64,000 nt of DNA from Rhizopus arrhizus. Lineage: Eukaryota > Mucoromycota > Mucoromycetes > Mucorales > Rhizopodaceae. The stretch is taken from the NCBI GenBank assembly GCA_024220505.1, contig JAKZZE010000024.1:124001-188000 (forward strand), written 5' to 3'. The notes under the pieces are model-generated. The model was not told the origin of the DNA. It made no database searches and saw only the letters and a program-made list of their open reading frames with translations. Positions 40,850-52,676 of the stretch are shown one piece after another (position 1 is the stretch's first letter; the number at the start of each line of letters is the position of its first letter). The translations under genes were made by a program, and so were the position numbers.

Positions 40850-40891
<42 letters not shown>
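40850..40891. repeat. 42-nt poly-A tract (poly-T on the coding strand of the DUF1749 gene)
   Basis: An uninterrupted run of A begins 7 bp upstream of the minus-strand start codon at 40843. Confidence 0.95.
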
Positions 40892-40893
<2 letters not shown>

Positions 40894-41142
40894 TGAATGT
40901 GGTTTATGTGTAATGATATCAATGGTGTAAATGCTGACTTTTAAACAATAACAAATGAATGAGAAGGAAAGGATATAAGGTTAATAACATCGACTGTGGA
41001 CATTGGTTGGTAAAGTACAAGTGATTGAAGATATTGACCTTGGTTGATAATTTAATAATTTTAAATGTTCAAGTGGTTTGTTATCATTTCTTGATTTATT
41101 TGTAATGAATTCACGAATACCTATTGCAGATGAATAATTAAA

Positions 41143-41286
41143 TTATAAAGCTTCTTTTTTTTTTTGTTTAATTTTACTTTGAGATAAAGTTGAACGAAAA
41201 TAAGTAAATGCTGCAGTTCCAAATACTGCACCAACACATAATCCAACCGTATTCAATTTCAATTTAGGATAAATTACAGTTTTCAT
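41143..41286 (-). CDS. small single-span membrane protein, 47 aa
   Basis: A short frame, below usual ORF cut-offs, runs from ATG at 41286 to TAA at 41143. It begins MKTVIYPKLKLN, has one hydrophobic span (VGLCVGAVFGTAAFTYF) and ends with a basic tail QSKIKQKKKEAL. A short N-terminus, one helix with small residues and a basic tail is the layout of small subunits of mitochondrial inner-membrane complexes. No family can be named. It lies alone in a gap of about 1.3 kb. Conservation in relatives would decide whether it is a gene. Confidence 0.45.
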   Translation of the reverse strand: MKTVIYPKLKLNTVGLCVGAVFGTAAFTYFRSTLSQSKIKQKKKEAL

Positions 41287-42055
41287 TTTATAAAGTGAAA
41301 GAAAAGGATGAAATAAAGGGTTTCAAACTCCTTTTTATATTCATCTCCCTAAAAAAAAAGGACTTCATTCCTCTTCATTTAGCCACAATAAAAAAAAAAA
41401 GGACAATATGTTTTTTGCAACATGAATAACTTTTCGATAATCAATAGATGATAATAAATAAAATTCATGATTGCAAATACGAAAAAATATAAGTTGCCAA
41501 AAAGGGAAAATGTGAGAATGGAATTCATTTCTTATTCAACCACACACAGAGATCTTCAAGGACAAGTGCATTCATTGTCTTGGCTACCCCTTTTCTTTCT
41601 CTTTATTGTTGCTGATAAATCTTATTGGATAACGCCGCATTTGATGATTGACAACAAAAATAGAATGAAGAAATAGTTTTTATGCATACATTAAGATCAT
41701 TTTACTAAAGAAATGAGTCAACTATTTTATTTCTCGATTGATAAAATAAGAAAGACAGATCACTTGTCGTGTTTAGTGAATCTGTGACATATGGAAAGAG
41801 AGAGAGAGAAAGAAAGCTTGTAAAGGATGCTCAATTCATATGAATCTCATACAACTGACATTTTTTGATCTGTTTGAGACTAAATATAACTCAAATATTT
41901 ATAATTAGAATAAAGTCGTATTTGCATGAAATTAGCATTCACGAGTCATTTAAAGCAATAAGGCAATTAATCAATAAAGTAACACAATTCATTTACAAAA
42001 AAAAAAAAAAAAAAAAAAAAAGCAATCCCCTTTTTTCTTCTTTCTCCTTGGTTCG

Positions 42056-42086
<31 letters not shown>

Positions 42087-42159
42087 GTTCCCCTCCCCTT
42101 TTTTTTTTGTTCTTTCTCCCTTCTTTTTTTTTGGTTATTCTATGCTTTAATATATAATA
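41287..42159. other. AT-rich spacer with poly-A and CT repeats
   Basis: No convincing gene. A plus-strand frame at 41467-41676 lacks supporting features. A run of A (41998-42021) and CT/T tracts (42058-42131) lie before the UPF0658 gene. Confidence 0.55.
42061..42086. repeat. (TC)13 microsatellite
   Basis: Perfect TC dinucleotide repeat in the T-rich leader of the UPF0658 gene. Confidence 0.9.
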
Positions 42160-43559
42160 ATGTGGATCATATCTCGAGTTGTAAAAAAAAATACATCAAA
42201 TCAAAGCAGAAAACACAAACTTATATTCTATTCTAGTTTGGTGAATCACGGTGGACGCGAGCTATTTTTTGTTTAATTGTTTTACAGGCAATATTCGCTA
42301 TTGCATTTGAAGTAGTCATCTTTGTTTTTCATAACAACGAAATCAACTTGATCAACCATTTAAACTTGTCTGACAAAGAATCAGATGAACTTTACATTGC
42401 CTTTGCAAATGCAAGATCACTCTTGGTTTATTTTGTCTTGTTTATGATTGCTCAACTTTTTACAGTTGGATTAGTAGTAGATGCTGTAAGTTTTTTTTTT
42501 AAAAAAAAAAATTGTGCCTGAGTGACAAACAAAACAAAAAAAAAAAAAAAAGATTGAAATTTACCCATTTAAAAAATATAGATTTATCAAAGGAATACAA
42601 TTCAGTTGATTGCGCTGGTCGCTTTCGAATTAGGCATGACAGCCTATAGTTTTATTCAATTTCATCAATCATCTACATTATTTAGTGAGGATGGAAGTGG
42701 ATTATCGCATTATTTGGGTGATGCGTATCATAATTCAAAGTGGGCTCAGATCACACAGGCATGTACTATGTGTATATCGACTTGTATCTTTTGCTTTTTA
42801 GCTTACAAACTCTATTTGGAATTTGGTTGGCATATTTATAAAAAGATTGGTGCTGATTTAGCCATGCGAGGTAAGTACATTATGGCCGTAATGATATGAA
42901 TACTGAAATGAATAGGATAGATCGTTATAAAATGTACCAAATCTTTATGATGCTGCTCAAAATTGACTTCTTTTTCTTTCTTGGGTTTTCAATACAATAT
43001 TTAGCTTTATTGATTGTCGCGTGGTGGCCAGCATCAAAAAATAGTGGATCAACATCAAGCATTGTAAAAGAGCTGATTGAACACATTATACTCAGTTGTG
43101 TCATCTCTATTCTTGCCTTAATATCAGCCTACTGGGGATTAAGAAGAGAAAGAAAACCACAGATGTACATGTTCTTTTTCTCATGTTTGACAAGTATGGC
43201 TTATTACATTTATACTCTTGTTCAAATTGCTCAAAACCCTTCAAAATTCTTGGGCTCCAAGGCCTTTTTAACTTTCTTTTGTAAATATATTACCTTTTCG
43301 TATATTATTATTCATCCTTCTTTTATAGTATGTGTGAATTTAGTATTAATCTTGGTTTCTGTACCTATCGGTGTAATTTGCCTTCGAAATTTTAATCTTG
43401 GATTGATGAATCACAGTAAGCATCAAACGATGATCAAGATTTACAGAAACTCATATCATTTTAGTATCTCATGCTACAGCTTCAGCGACATCAGCTCATT
43501 CCATGGCACCTTTAGGACTGGAAAAAGCAAATTCAACTAGAAGATGGTCTATTGAATAA
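42160..43559 (+). CDS. UPF0658-type Golgi membrane protein, 366 aa
   Basis: Six exons (42160-42180, 42237-42485, 42582-42870, 42921-43280, 43329-43415, 43465-43559) join in phase; the first encodes only MWIISRV. The protein has seven predicted membrane segments. Key family-like stretches are [19 protein letters not shown], then [17 protein letters not shown] and [19 protein letters not shown]. The most conserved part is [20 protein letters not shown], split by an intron. It resembles the fungal UPF0658 group annotated in fission yeast as Golgi membrane proteins of unknown function. Assignment is by pattern recall, so moderately sure. The tail after the last helix is Ser/Ala/Thr-rich and cytosolic-looking. 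Confidence 0.7.
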
Positions 43560-43692
43560 TTATTTTGTATAATTTAATGAAAATAAAACGTTTTTATATT
43601 TTTTTTATATTGATTAAGCTGTAATTATTTTATTATTTGTGTGAATAGACTATAATAGTACAAAAAAGGTGTAATCTAAATAGATGCAATCT

Positions 43693-46600
43693 CTATCGTC
43701 TAGGCTTTCTACGAAGATAGACAAACGATAAAAAGACAAAGCAATTGAAAACAAAAAAGGCAATCAAGATACCAAAGTTACGCCACTTGTGTGCCGCATC
43801 CCAATCAAATCGAGTAGAGTAAAACTCGGGTCCGGAGCTATAGGCACAGTAACCGCAGGTACCTGTGGCCTGAGGATCAGCTATATATCCAGGAGCACCA
43901 TAAGAAAAGTAAGCCTTGGTATATTCTCCGCAGGTGGTATTCGGAGGTGCTTGGAAAGTGATGAGATCTTCGTTAGTACAAGTGACCTTTAGGTTGGCCA
44001 ATTCATTGACAGCAAGGCCTTCAATGTAATAGTGAAAAGGATCGAGCCAGTACATCCATGAGCTCCAAAATTTAGGCATTTGTGAGGGTGCTTGCATCAT
44101 ACCGGCAAACAAGATGAGCATTGACATGATCAGTGGGTTAATGACCGAGGCCATCAAGGGAGATTCAGAAAATGCAGCAATCACAAAACCAAGTGAGACA
44201 GCCCAGCAGACAAGGACAGAGAAGGTGATGTAAAAGTAACCGGCGGCCTCAGAGGCAGAACTCATACCTGAGGTCCAATAGAAGCCAAACATGAAGCAAG
44301 CCGAGAAGAAAAAGATATAGGGCAACTCAACCAAAAGAGCAGAGATACCCCAGGGCAGCCAACTGTAATAGCGAGAGGCGTATTCCCTTCTAAAATACAA
44401 TCGTTCAGTGATAAATTTGGGCTGAGCCAAGATGATGAGTGTCATGGCCATGATAAAGGTACCAAAGAGAGCAAAGAGCTTGTTCAGTAAATCAGAGGAG
44501 GAGGAACCAAGCTTCCAATAGGTGAAACCGGTGACGAGGGCAGTAAACATCACGTTCAAGAAACGACCAATGTTGTACTCAGGTGAACGCCAGTAGGCAA
44601 GGGCCATTCGCTTGTGAACCAACTTGAATTGGGTCCACATTGGGGTCGCATAAGTCTGAGCTTCTCGCGTAGGGTTCGGGTCGGAGGCTTGATGGATGCC
44701 TTCGAGTTCTTGAACAAGAGCCTTGGCCTCTGCGGATCGTTCCCAAATGTCGGCCCAATCTGCCTTGGCCTTACCAGCCGTACCGGCACCGACACATTCA
44801 AGGATATATTCAGCAGGATTGGCATCAGGAGAACAGATCGGCCCACCGTTGGACTGGAAATAATCGATCATTGTCTGAGAGTCCTTGCCGATCTCACCAT
44901 AGTAAGCAGTACGACCACCACGCACTAAAAGCAAGAGGTGATCAAAGTGTTCAAAGAGAATAGCAGAAGGTTGGTGAATGGTACAGAGCACTGGCCATCC
45001 AGAGTCTGCCAATTTACGAATGAAGCGAATGATGTTGTAAGAGGATTGAGCGTCCAGACCAGAGGTGGGTTCATCCAAAAAGAGCAGCTTGGGCTTACCC
45101 ACCAATTCCATACCGATCGTCAATCGCTTGCGTTCCTCAACCGAGATACCGTAACCCATCTCGACCAAACCGATCTGAGCATCGCCAATGTCCTCCATTT
45201 CCAAGAGCTCCAAGATCTTTTCAACATAGGCATCCTTTTCTTCCTTGGGCACCTCGCTGGGCTGACGCAGGTAAGCCGAGAATCGAAGGGCCTCACGGAC
45301 CGTGACGGCAGGTTGGTGGACATCGGTTTGTTCACAGTACCCAGTGATCCGTTCGAAATCGGTCATCAACGCCTCATTGTTCAAATACACGCGACCTTCG
45401 ACCTTGCCGATCGTCTTTCGACGTGCCAGGACATCCAGCAAGGTCGTCTTGCCCGCGCCCGAGGACCCCATGAGGGCCGTGAGATGACCGGGACGAACGA
45501 GACCGCTGACGTTGTTCAAGAGCTGAAGTTGACCGCCCTTGACAGGCACAGTGTAATTGATATTTTGCCAAGAAAACGTGGTTCCGGTCGAGACCTGGCC
45601 CATCTCACTGTTGATATTCGCCTGCTTTCGACGACGTTCAGCCTCTTCTTCTGCCGTTCGAGGCTTAGGCGCCTTTCCTGGCAGGTACAACTTGGTCACC
45701 GTCCCGGCCTTGCTGAGACCGCCGAATTCCATCATCATGGCCGTCAGGGCGGTGAAGAACAAAAAGAAGGCAATGACCACAATGAAATCGGGAGCCCACA
45801 TTTGTTCGGGCTTGTAGCTCAAGTAATCGTTCAGGTAATCATCTCCCGCCACAAAGCTGGATCCAGGACGACCCCCGGCCATGGTACACGTCTTGTAGTT
45901 CCAGTCGTCGTATCCGGGACCATAAGGGACAGCGTTCCCCATACCTTCACAACTGTATTCCTGGCCGTGAAGCTCGTTGATCAGCAGCGCCTTGTAGCCG
46001 TAGGTGAGCGGATTGATGTAATAGATCCAAAAGAGCCAAGGATGCATCTTGTTGTAGGGGATGGTGTAGCCTGTGTAGGATGTGACAGCGATCAAGACCA
46101 CGCCTGAGAGTTGGGTGGCCAAGAAGAAACTCGAGGTAGAGGATCCAAAGAAACGGAAGAAGCCGTTCATACACATGTTGATAAAGAAGAGAATGATAAA
46201 GAAACTAAAGAAGGCGCCTGCTGTCAGTTTGAGACCCATCATAAAGTAAGCACAGATCTCAAACAGCAAGACTTGGACGACCGCATAGGGCACGTCCATC
46301 ACGACTTGAGCAATGTAGAATGCAGAGGGACGGTAGAGGGCATACTGTTTGTGTTTTTCCAAGATCGGTCTACCCATCAAGAAAGCAACCAGTTCAGATT
46401 GTGAGATGAAGGCATTAAATAGCAAAGCAAAAAAGAGAGCACCACCACGCGAGAAGGCACCGGCTCCATCAGCTTGCATTTTAAAAAAACAAGAGGCGGT
46501 GATCAAGGATTGGATGAGAATCGTACCGTAACGAGAGATGAGGGCGCCGATATCAGTCAGGTTGAGGTAATATTGACGAATGGTCAGCGCCTTGACCTGC

Positions 46601-48144
46601 TGGTAGAACGAGGCTGTATAGGGCGCTCGTTTATTGGCGCGCTTTTGATGTTCAGCATCCACCGCCTGTCGGAAGAGATCGCCGGGTTTTTCATTCTCCA
46701 CCGATCGTTCATAGGCTTCAAAGTCTGAAAGCATCTGCTTGTGAATCTCAGACTGCAGATAGAGACGTTCGAAATCCTGTGCAAACTGGGGCGCGGTCGC
46801 TTCGTAGCCCTCTCGGATCTCACGTTCGTTGGGGTTACACAGACCGGTCAAATAGTCTGGGATGCTCTTACGCTTGGGGCAGTGGAAACCAAGAGACTCA
46901 AAATAGGACTGCGCCAGCTCGGTCGGACCAAAATAGATGCATCGACCCTCATCGAGCAGCAAGACTTTATCAAAAAGAGCATAGATACTGTTTGAGGCTT
47001 GGTACAAGGTCGCGATCGTTGTCTTTTTGAGCACGTCGGTCATGATACGCAGGGAGCGAGTGTAATCCAGGGCAGAGGCAGCATCCAGACCACGCGTGGA
47101 GCAATCCCAGCAGTTGATCGAACTCGAAGTCGTCATTTGTTCAGCAATTGACATTCGCTTACGTTCACCGCCTGAAAGACCACGGACATAGGCATTGCCG
47201 ACCATGGTGTTCATTTGCTTTGTTAAACCCAGCATGTTGCCAAGCATATAAAGTACTTTATTCACAAATTCAGCACGCGTCTCGTTCGGCAGACGGTTAC
47301 CGGGGGTCTTCATGCGAAGGGCAAATTGAAGGGTCTGTTTGGCGGTGAGGGTAGGATAATGCTGATCTTCTTCTTCATTGTAGCAGACTTGGCCACGGAA
47401 CCGCTTAGCGAACGTCTGGGCATCAATACCGCCGTAGCTGACCTGTCCGTCCACGTCGGTATATGAACCACGCATGTTGGCCATTACTTTTAAAAAGGTT
47501 GTGCAACCTGCACCGGGACGACCGAGGACGAGTAACATTTCGCCTTCTTTGCAGTGGCCCGTCAAGTCGTTCAAGATCACCTTTTTGTTCTTGCTGACAC
47601 CCAAGCCAAACATCTTCCAGAATTGAAGAAAGGTAAAGACGGTAGGGATAGTATGAGCATCCGCTGCTTGGCCCTGTTCAAACTCGATGAGGTCTGGAAA
47701 GTGGTTTTGATTTTTACAAGCCCTACCTTGACTGTTAAATTTTTCCAAGAAATACCCAAATTTTTAGGCAAATGACCTGCTGAAGCATGTTCATCACGCA
47801 GACCGTTTAAAAACTCATCTAGATTGAATTCATTGGAAGTAGCGTTGCCTTCTTCAAGTGAATTGGCATGAATAGAAGATTTTCGACTGATCCTTGATAG
47901 TTCTCGTTTCAGATCAACATATTCTTGTTTCGCAGCTAAAGCGGTCATTAGAATAAATTTTTTTTATAATTTTGTGTTTGATCTTACATTCAATATCAAC
48001 AGCATTGGCTGTAGGTTCACCAAAGGTACCGTCTTCTTGATTGTTTGTTTGATAAATCGTCTTGGTTGATTCATCTGTTGAAGAGGTCTGATCCATTTCT
48101 TTCGCATATCCTCCAAAAGATGGAAGATCTTGATTCAAAGTCAT
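43693..48144 (-). CDS. full-size PDR-type ABC transporter (ABCG), about 1448 aa
   Basis: Three exons (48144-47988, 47935-47727, 47673-43693) join in phase. The long frame opens farther upstream at 47748, but that reads through an intron; the true junction gives NLTVKGQAADAHTIPTV, as in PDR proteins. Order is NBD1-TMD1-NBD2-TMD2. NBD1 has the PDR-type Walker A GRPGAGCTTFLKV, signature VRGLSGGERKRMSIAE and Walker B INCWDCSTRGLDAASAL. NBD2 has canonical Walker A GSSGAGKTTLLDVLA, degenerate signature GYGISVEERKRLTIG and Walker B LLFLDEPTSGLDAQSS. Both TMDs end in CDR-type extracellular Cys-rich loops. Such pumps export lipophilic drugs and lipids at the plasma membrane. Codon use is GC-richer than neighbours, and the antisense strand is open for up to 389 codons as a result. 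Confidence 0.96.
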
Positions 48145-48917
48145 AGGCACTGCTCTTTGTAAGGAAAGATGTAAAGAGAGTAGATGACTAGAAGAAGAAG
48201 AAGAAAAAAAAAAAGAAAGAGAGAGAAAGATAAAGAAGAAAAAGACAATAGAGAGAAAGAGAGAGAGAGAGAGTCTATTTATAACATGTTACTCCATCAT
48301 AATCTTTGAATTGCTCTGTTTGACAGAATGCCGTCTGATTCTCCGCGCCCTGTTGTCGGGTATGATAACGGCCCGAATGAAAGTTAACTCATCAGTACTC
48401 ATGCCATGAAAAGAAAGCTGCCGTATCAGTGCCCGGTCTAAAGCAAAAACCGAGACTGACCGATCAAAAATGACGAAAATAGTCTTCAAGATCTCGGTCC
48501 AAGGTAATACAGTTAGATGAGCAACAAAACAGAAATGTTGGATTCTGTTTCCAGAAACTACAGATCCATGTTTGTAAACACATCGTTTGCCAGGAAAAAA
48601 AAAAAAAAAATAAAAAAATAAAAAAAAAAAAGGAAAGGAAAATTGAAAGGTTGAGGTAGAAATCTATTGAGAAGAAAAAAAAAAGTTTATTTCTGCCATA
48701 TCATTGTACGCGGATGAGTTACCTATCACCCCCTTAGATACAGTAATGTTACTTAAAATAACGTATTCATGGGGGGGGCGTACCTTTCACCCCTTCTCTT
48801 GCTCTCCTCATTCTTCACTGCCACTACTCATTGGCCAGAAATAAGCCAATCAAAAACACTAATGTGTTTTTATTTTGCAATGTTTTTTTTTGTTTTATTT
48901 TCTTTTCATCTTGTCGA

Positions 48918-49759
48918 ATGTCAAGTGTTCACAAATTAACGGATAGTGAAGAAAGCGATTCAAGTGAAATTCCTTTGGATTCTTTAAAAAAAAGAAAAAG
49001 ACTAGAAGATGATGAAAAAAGTTCTCTGGTAGAAAATGAAGGTAAAATAAAGCATTAAAAAAAACGTTCTCCTCTCTTCCCCCCACCCCCTCCTTATTCT
49101 CCTCCGCTCTCTTACACACCTACACAGACTCAATAGCAAGTGAACTAAGAAAGACAAAGAAAAAAGTAAAACAAAGAAAGAAAGGTGAGTGGTCCAATAA
49201 GAATCTTGTAGTAAATAACTTGAAAAAAAAAAGCGCCTTTGAATTTGGATAGACAGTGTGGTGTACTTATTCCACCGACAAACGAACCATGTACGAGAGC
49301 GATTACTTGTAAAATACATTCTGTTGGAGCCAAGAGAGCAGTGACAGGTCGAAGTCAATCATTCAATGATTTGATTGCAGTCTATCAAAAGAAAGGTATA
49401 GGAAGGCCACAAGGTACGAATGATGAGGATGAGATGCAGACAAGAGACTGATCTATCGAGTAGTACCTGATAAAGAAGATCAATTAAAGGTCATGTTGGA
49501 AGAATCATCATCTACGGGTAATCATGTTTCGGAATTGAGCCATACAGAAGAAGCAGGGACAGCTGTGGACGATGTGGATTCAGATGAAGAAACACAGACG
49601 ATATCAGCCATATTGAAGAGCATGAAGCCCAGACCCTTGGGAGAAAGACAAGTGTTTTATGTTCAGAGAAGAAGAAAATATTTTAAAATAAGAGATATTT
49701 TATTGGAAGCAATGACACCTAAATCATCTCAGTGTCAAATACCACATATGGATATTTAA
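48918..49759 (+). CDS. SGF73: SCA7-domain protein, Sgf73/ataxin-7-like SAGA subunit, about 214 aa
   Basis: Four exons (48918-49041, 49128-49184, 49234-49413, 49476 or 49479-49759) join in phase. The last acceptor is a tandem AAGAAG, either AG keeping frame. The SCA7 domain is unmistakable: LDRQCGVLIPPTNEPCTRAI, then TCKIHSVGAKRAVTGRSQSF and NDLIAVYQKK, with the Cys-Cys-Cys-His zinc site. An acidic, basic-rich N-terminus comes before it. After it a C-terminal region has SDEETQTISAILKSM. Sgf73 anchors the H2B deubiquitinase module to SAGA. The protein is much shorter than yeast Sgf73 and lacks a visible N-terminal Ubp8-binding zinc finger, so it may be a shorter SCA7 paralogue. Confidence 0.85.
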
Positions 49760-49884
49760 CAAAACACCCAACATCACCTATACCCCCCTCCTTCTCTTTC
49801 CATCCTCTCTCTCTCTCTCTCTCCACTCCATCCTTCTCTCGTGTCCACCTTACGCGACACATCATGCACTGAACAACACCTTTA

Positions 49885-50463
49885 TCAATCTTTCAAGTAA
49901 TGAAGTAAAGCGACCCTTTCTTTTGATTCCAATCTTGCCTTTCTGGCCCACTCTTTTCCCTTCTCCTTTGGTTGCCATTTTTTTTCCTTTTCGATTTCTT
50001 CATGACTGTGTGTCACTCGTTTACGACTCCTTTGTTCTTTATGGCCAAGACAGAGTCGATCTCGTTTGAGTACCGTCGCCACAGGGTGTCTCTTCCCCTG
50101 TCCTTCTTTGCCTAAACCCTGTTCATATTGCCAACCTTGCGATCGTAGCATGTGAAAACCGACATTGTCGCCACGCAAGACCAACATGTCGGCTGAAGGC
50201 ACTGTGTCTTGGCTGACCATGTGTGCCGTGCCTTGAATATGTCGTTTGTGATCCTTCCGAGGAACAGAGAGTTGACAACTTGAACACCAGAGACTGTCTT
50301 GATTAGTAGATGCTGTCTTTTTTGTTTTGGTTGAGGTGATGGATTGATAAAGTGAGGCAATCTCATCTCCACTGGACCCTTTTCTTTCTTTCACTACTTT
50401 CTCTTCTTCTTTTGCTTTTATAAATTCAACCGGGCGTGCATATTTTGATATGGTTTTCTTCAT
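49885..50463 (-). CDS. G-patch domain protein with C2H2-type finger (GPANK1-like), 192 aa
   Basis: One intronless frame begins MKKTISKYARPVEF. A zinc finger CSSCQLSVPRKDHKRHIQGTAH (C-x2-C...H...H; only short parts are diagnostic) lies at about residues 60-82. The G-patch follows, with NVGFHMLRSQGWQYEQGLGK and GQGKRHPVATVLKRDR. The tail is rich in Lys, Glu and Arg. Finger-then-G-patch order resembles GPANK1/BAT4, without ankyrin repeats. G-patch proteins activate DEAH helicases in splicing and ribosome assembly. A 20-nt poly-A run on the plus strand lies 15 bp upstream of the start. Confidence 0.85.
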   Translation of the reverse strand: MKKTISKYARPVEFIKAKEEEKVVKERKGSSGDEIASLYQSITSTKTKKTASTNQDSLWCSSCQLSVPRKDHKRHIQGTAHMVSQDTVPSADMLVLRGDNVGFHMLRSQGWQYEQGLGKEGQGKRHPVATVLKRDRLCLGHKEQRSRKRVTHSHEEIEKEKKWQPKEKGKEWARKARLESKERVALLHYLKD

Positions 50464-50694
50464 TGCAAAAAAGAAGAAAAAAAAAAAAAAAAAAAAACGA
50501 GTGACTGTGAATTAAGGGTTTCACAAATCAATTTGTATTAATTTTAATACTTTTCGTTTCATTTGTATTTAAGGATGAGACTTGTTGCCACTTTTTATCA
50601 AGAAAATTCATCATGCGTTTCCCTGACCTCCCAAATAAAATCCTCTGTTCTCCTGAATACTCCCTATTGCAAAAAAGTAAAAAGAAAGAGAAAG

Positions 50695-50720
50695 AGAAAG
50701 AGAGAGAGAGAGAGAGAGAG
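50695..50720. repeat. (GA)n microsatellite
   Basis: A perfect GA dinucleotide run in the spacer between the G-patch and ankyrin genes. Similar GA/CT runs occur near 48250, 49805, 52600, 54370, 55081 and 55190. Confidence 0.9.
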
Positions 50721-50857
50721 GAGGAGGAGGGAAAATGTTGTGATTTCCATATTCAATCCACAGACTATCGGCCTTGAGTAAATGATTTAAAAAAAAGATG
50801 GTAATACACGTTTTTGTTCCCTTTTTTTTATTTTTTTATTTATTTATTTACTTATAA

Positions 50858-52329
50858 ATGTATTTATCAGCCATCAATAATTACTTAACACCCAGTGAAG
50901 AAGAAGACAAGACAAGTCAATTGATCAATCAAGTAAAAGACACAGCCCTTCGACTCTCCCTGCAAGAAGAATATCAATCGATCCAAAAAGACCATCAACG
51001 TATCGTCAGTCTACTTTCACAAAGATCCGATACACTTTATCAAGAAAACGAAGAACTGAAGCTGATTGTTCATGAAAGTCAAAAGAGATATGAAAAGGCT
51101 GTAAGGGAGATGCAGTTTTATAAAAAGAAGTGTGAAGATGATTCTGAAGTGTTTTATGAAAGACAACGCAATAATTCAGGCACAAGTTTATTCAGTGCTA
51201 ATTCAAGTCAGAGTACCGAAGGAAGTGTGTATTCAGCCAAAATGTCCTCTCAACGCTCCTCGGTCTATCAAACAGGAAATTCAATCATTCAGCAGCGCAA
51301 GTTGGATCCGTTGGGATTTGGTGGATCGGATGCACTTTGGGATACGATTGCTAAAAGTCAAGGGAGTAGTGATGTGACAGTAGAGAAGATAATCAGGTAA
51401 GAAAAAAAAAAGGGGGGGATAGGATCAAAGAGGAGGAAGGAGAGAAACTGATGAGATCATTTAGCAATTTTTTACGTCGAGGTGGGTCACCTAATACAGC
51501 TAAACAATCGGCCACAACTCATGCTGTCAAGTATGGTTATGGTATGATTCATGCATTGATTGTCATCAAAGCACCTCGTCCACTTGATTTACTCTTACAG
51601 CAAGGAGCGAATCCGAATGTCATCTCACTCGGTCAGATAGAGGAAGACAAGGTAAAGGAAGAGTTGAAGAGAGGATGTGAACCTGATGTCTGTCTAGGTC
51701 TCGCCGTGTTACTTGGCAGCCAAGGTGGGGTGGCTTGCCGGACTTCAAAGATTGGTTCAGGCAGGTGGAGATTTGATGTCTGCGAGAGGTGAAGGGATGA
51801 AGAAAAAGACGGTATTGCATGTAGCAGCCGAAGAGGGTCATCTTTCTTTGGTTGAATACATCATTCATCACACCCAAGATGTATTGAATCATGAAACAGA
51901 TAGTGAAGGTAAGTCAGGATTGTCTTTTTGATTTCTTGTTCTGAATGTTGTTTAGGTGCCAATGCTTTACACTATGCCTCCGCATCAGGTCATACAGACC
52001 TTGTATCTTACATCATCCGAACCTGTCAGCTATCCGTCGACACGCTTGACAACCGAAGCGAGACGCCACTTCACTGGGCCGCTCGTGCAGGACAGTTGGA
52101 GGTGGTCAAATTGTTGGTAGAAAAATACAAAAGTGAGGTGAATGCGTATCTGACAAAGAAAGTGGGCACACCGTATGATTTAGCTAAATCAGCTGGAAAT
52201 AAAAAGGTAGTGGATTATCTCAAACAAATGGGTGGTATGACATCAAAAAAGATGGATAAAAAGAAAGAAGAAGAAGTACCCAAACATTTGGAATCTGCTT
52301 TGACAAGAAATGGATTCTTTATGGATTGA
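50858..52329 (+). CDS. coiled-coil and ankyrin-repeat protein, 436 aa
   Basis: Four exons (50858-51396, 51465-51651, 51698-51908, 51956-52329) join in phase. The N-terminal third is a coiled coil (ALRLSLQEEYQSIQKDHQRI, then SQRSDTLYQENEELKLIV). A Ser-rich linker leads to four or five ankyrin repeats. Among them are RPLDLLLQQGANPN, KKKTVLHVAAEEGHLSLVEYI, ANALHYASASGHTDLVSYI and ETPLHWAARAGQLEVVKLLV. The C-terminus is Lys/Glu-rich. Proteins of this build are adaptors; no catalytic domain is seen. The start is the only Met upstream of the coiled coil, preceded by an AT-rich leader. Confidence 0.88.
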
Positions 52330-52676
52330 AAAGAAAAAAAAAAAAAATTGTAAAAATATTCAAATTAATTTGTATAAAAGAGTTTTCTCTCTCCTTTTTT
52401 TTTTTTTGGCTTATGAAATCATATGTTTATATTTTATAGTAAAAAGTATACTATTTATATATAAAGGGTTGATCAACCTTATAAAATATTTTATTATTCA
52501 TAAATGCATTTATAATTTTTTTTTTTTTTTTAAAAAAAAAAAGGATGTAAAACAAGGGAAGGGACGTGTCATAAGCATGAAAGAATATGTATAGAGAAAC
52601 GAGAGAGAGAGAGAGAGAAAGAAAGGAGGGCATAGAAAGAAATTTTACAAAAAGATGAGAAATAGAATTAGTTTTT

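Noticed and set aside
41467..41676. 69-aa plus-strand frame
   Set aside because: No motif, no splice logic and low-complexity surroundings.
44938..46107. 389-codon open frame on the plus strand
   Set aside because: It is fully antisense to NBD2/TMD of the PDR transporter; the strong codon bias of that gene keeps the opposite strand open. Its translation has no domain character.
47673..47748. Met at 47748 as the start of the ABC transporter
   Set aside because: The stretch 47726-47674 reads better as an intron; two upstream exons restore the conserved PDR N-terminus.
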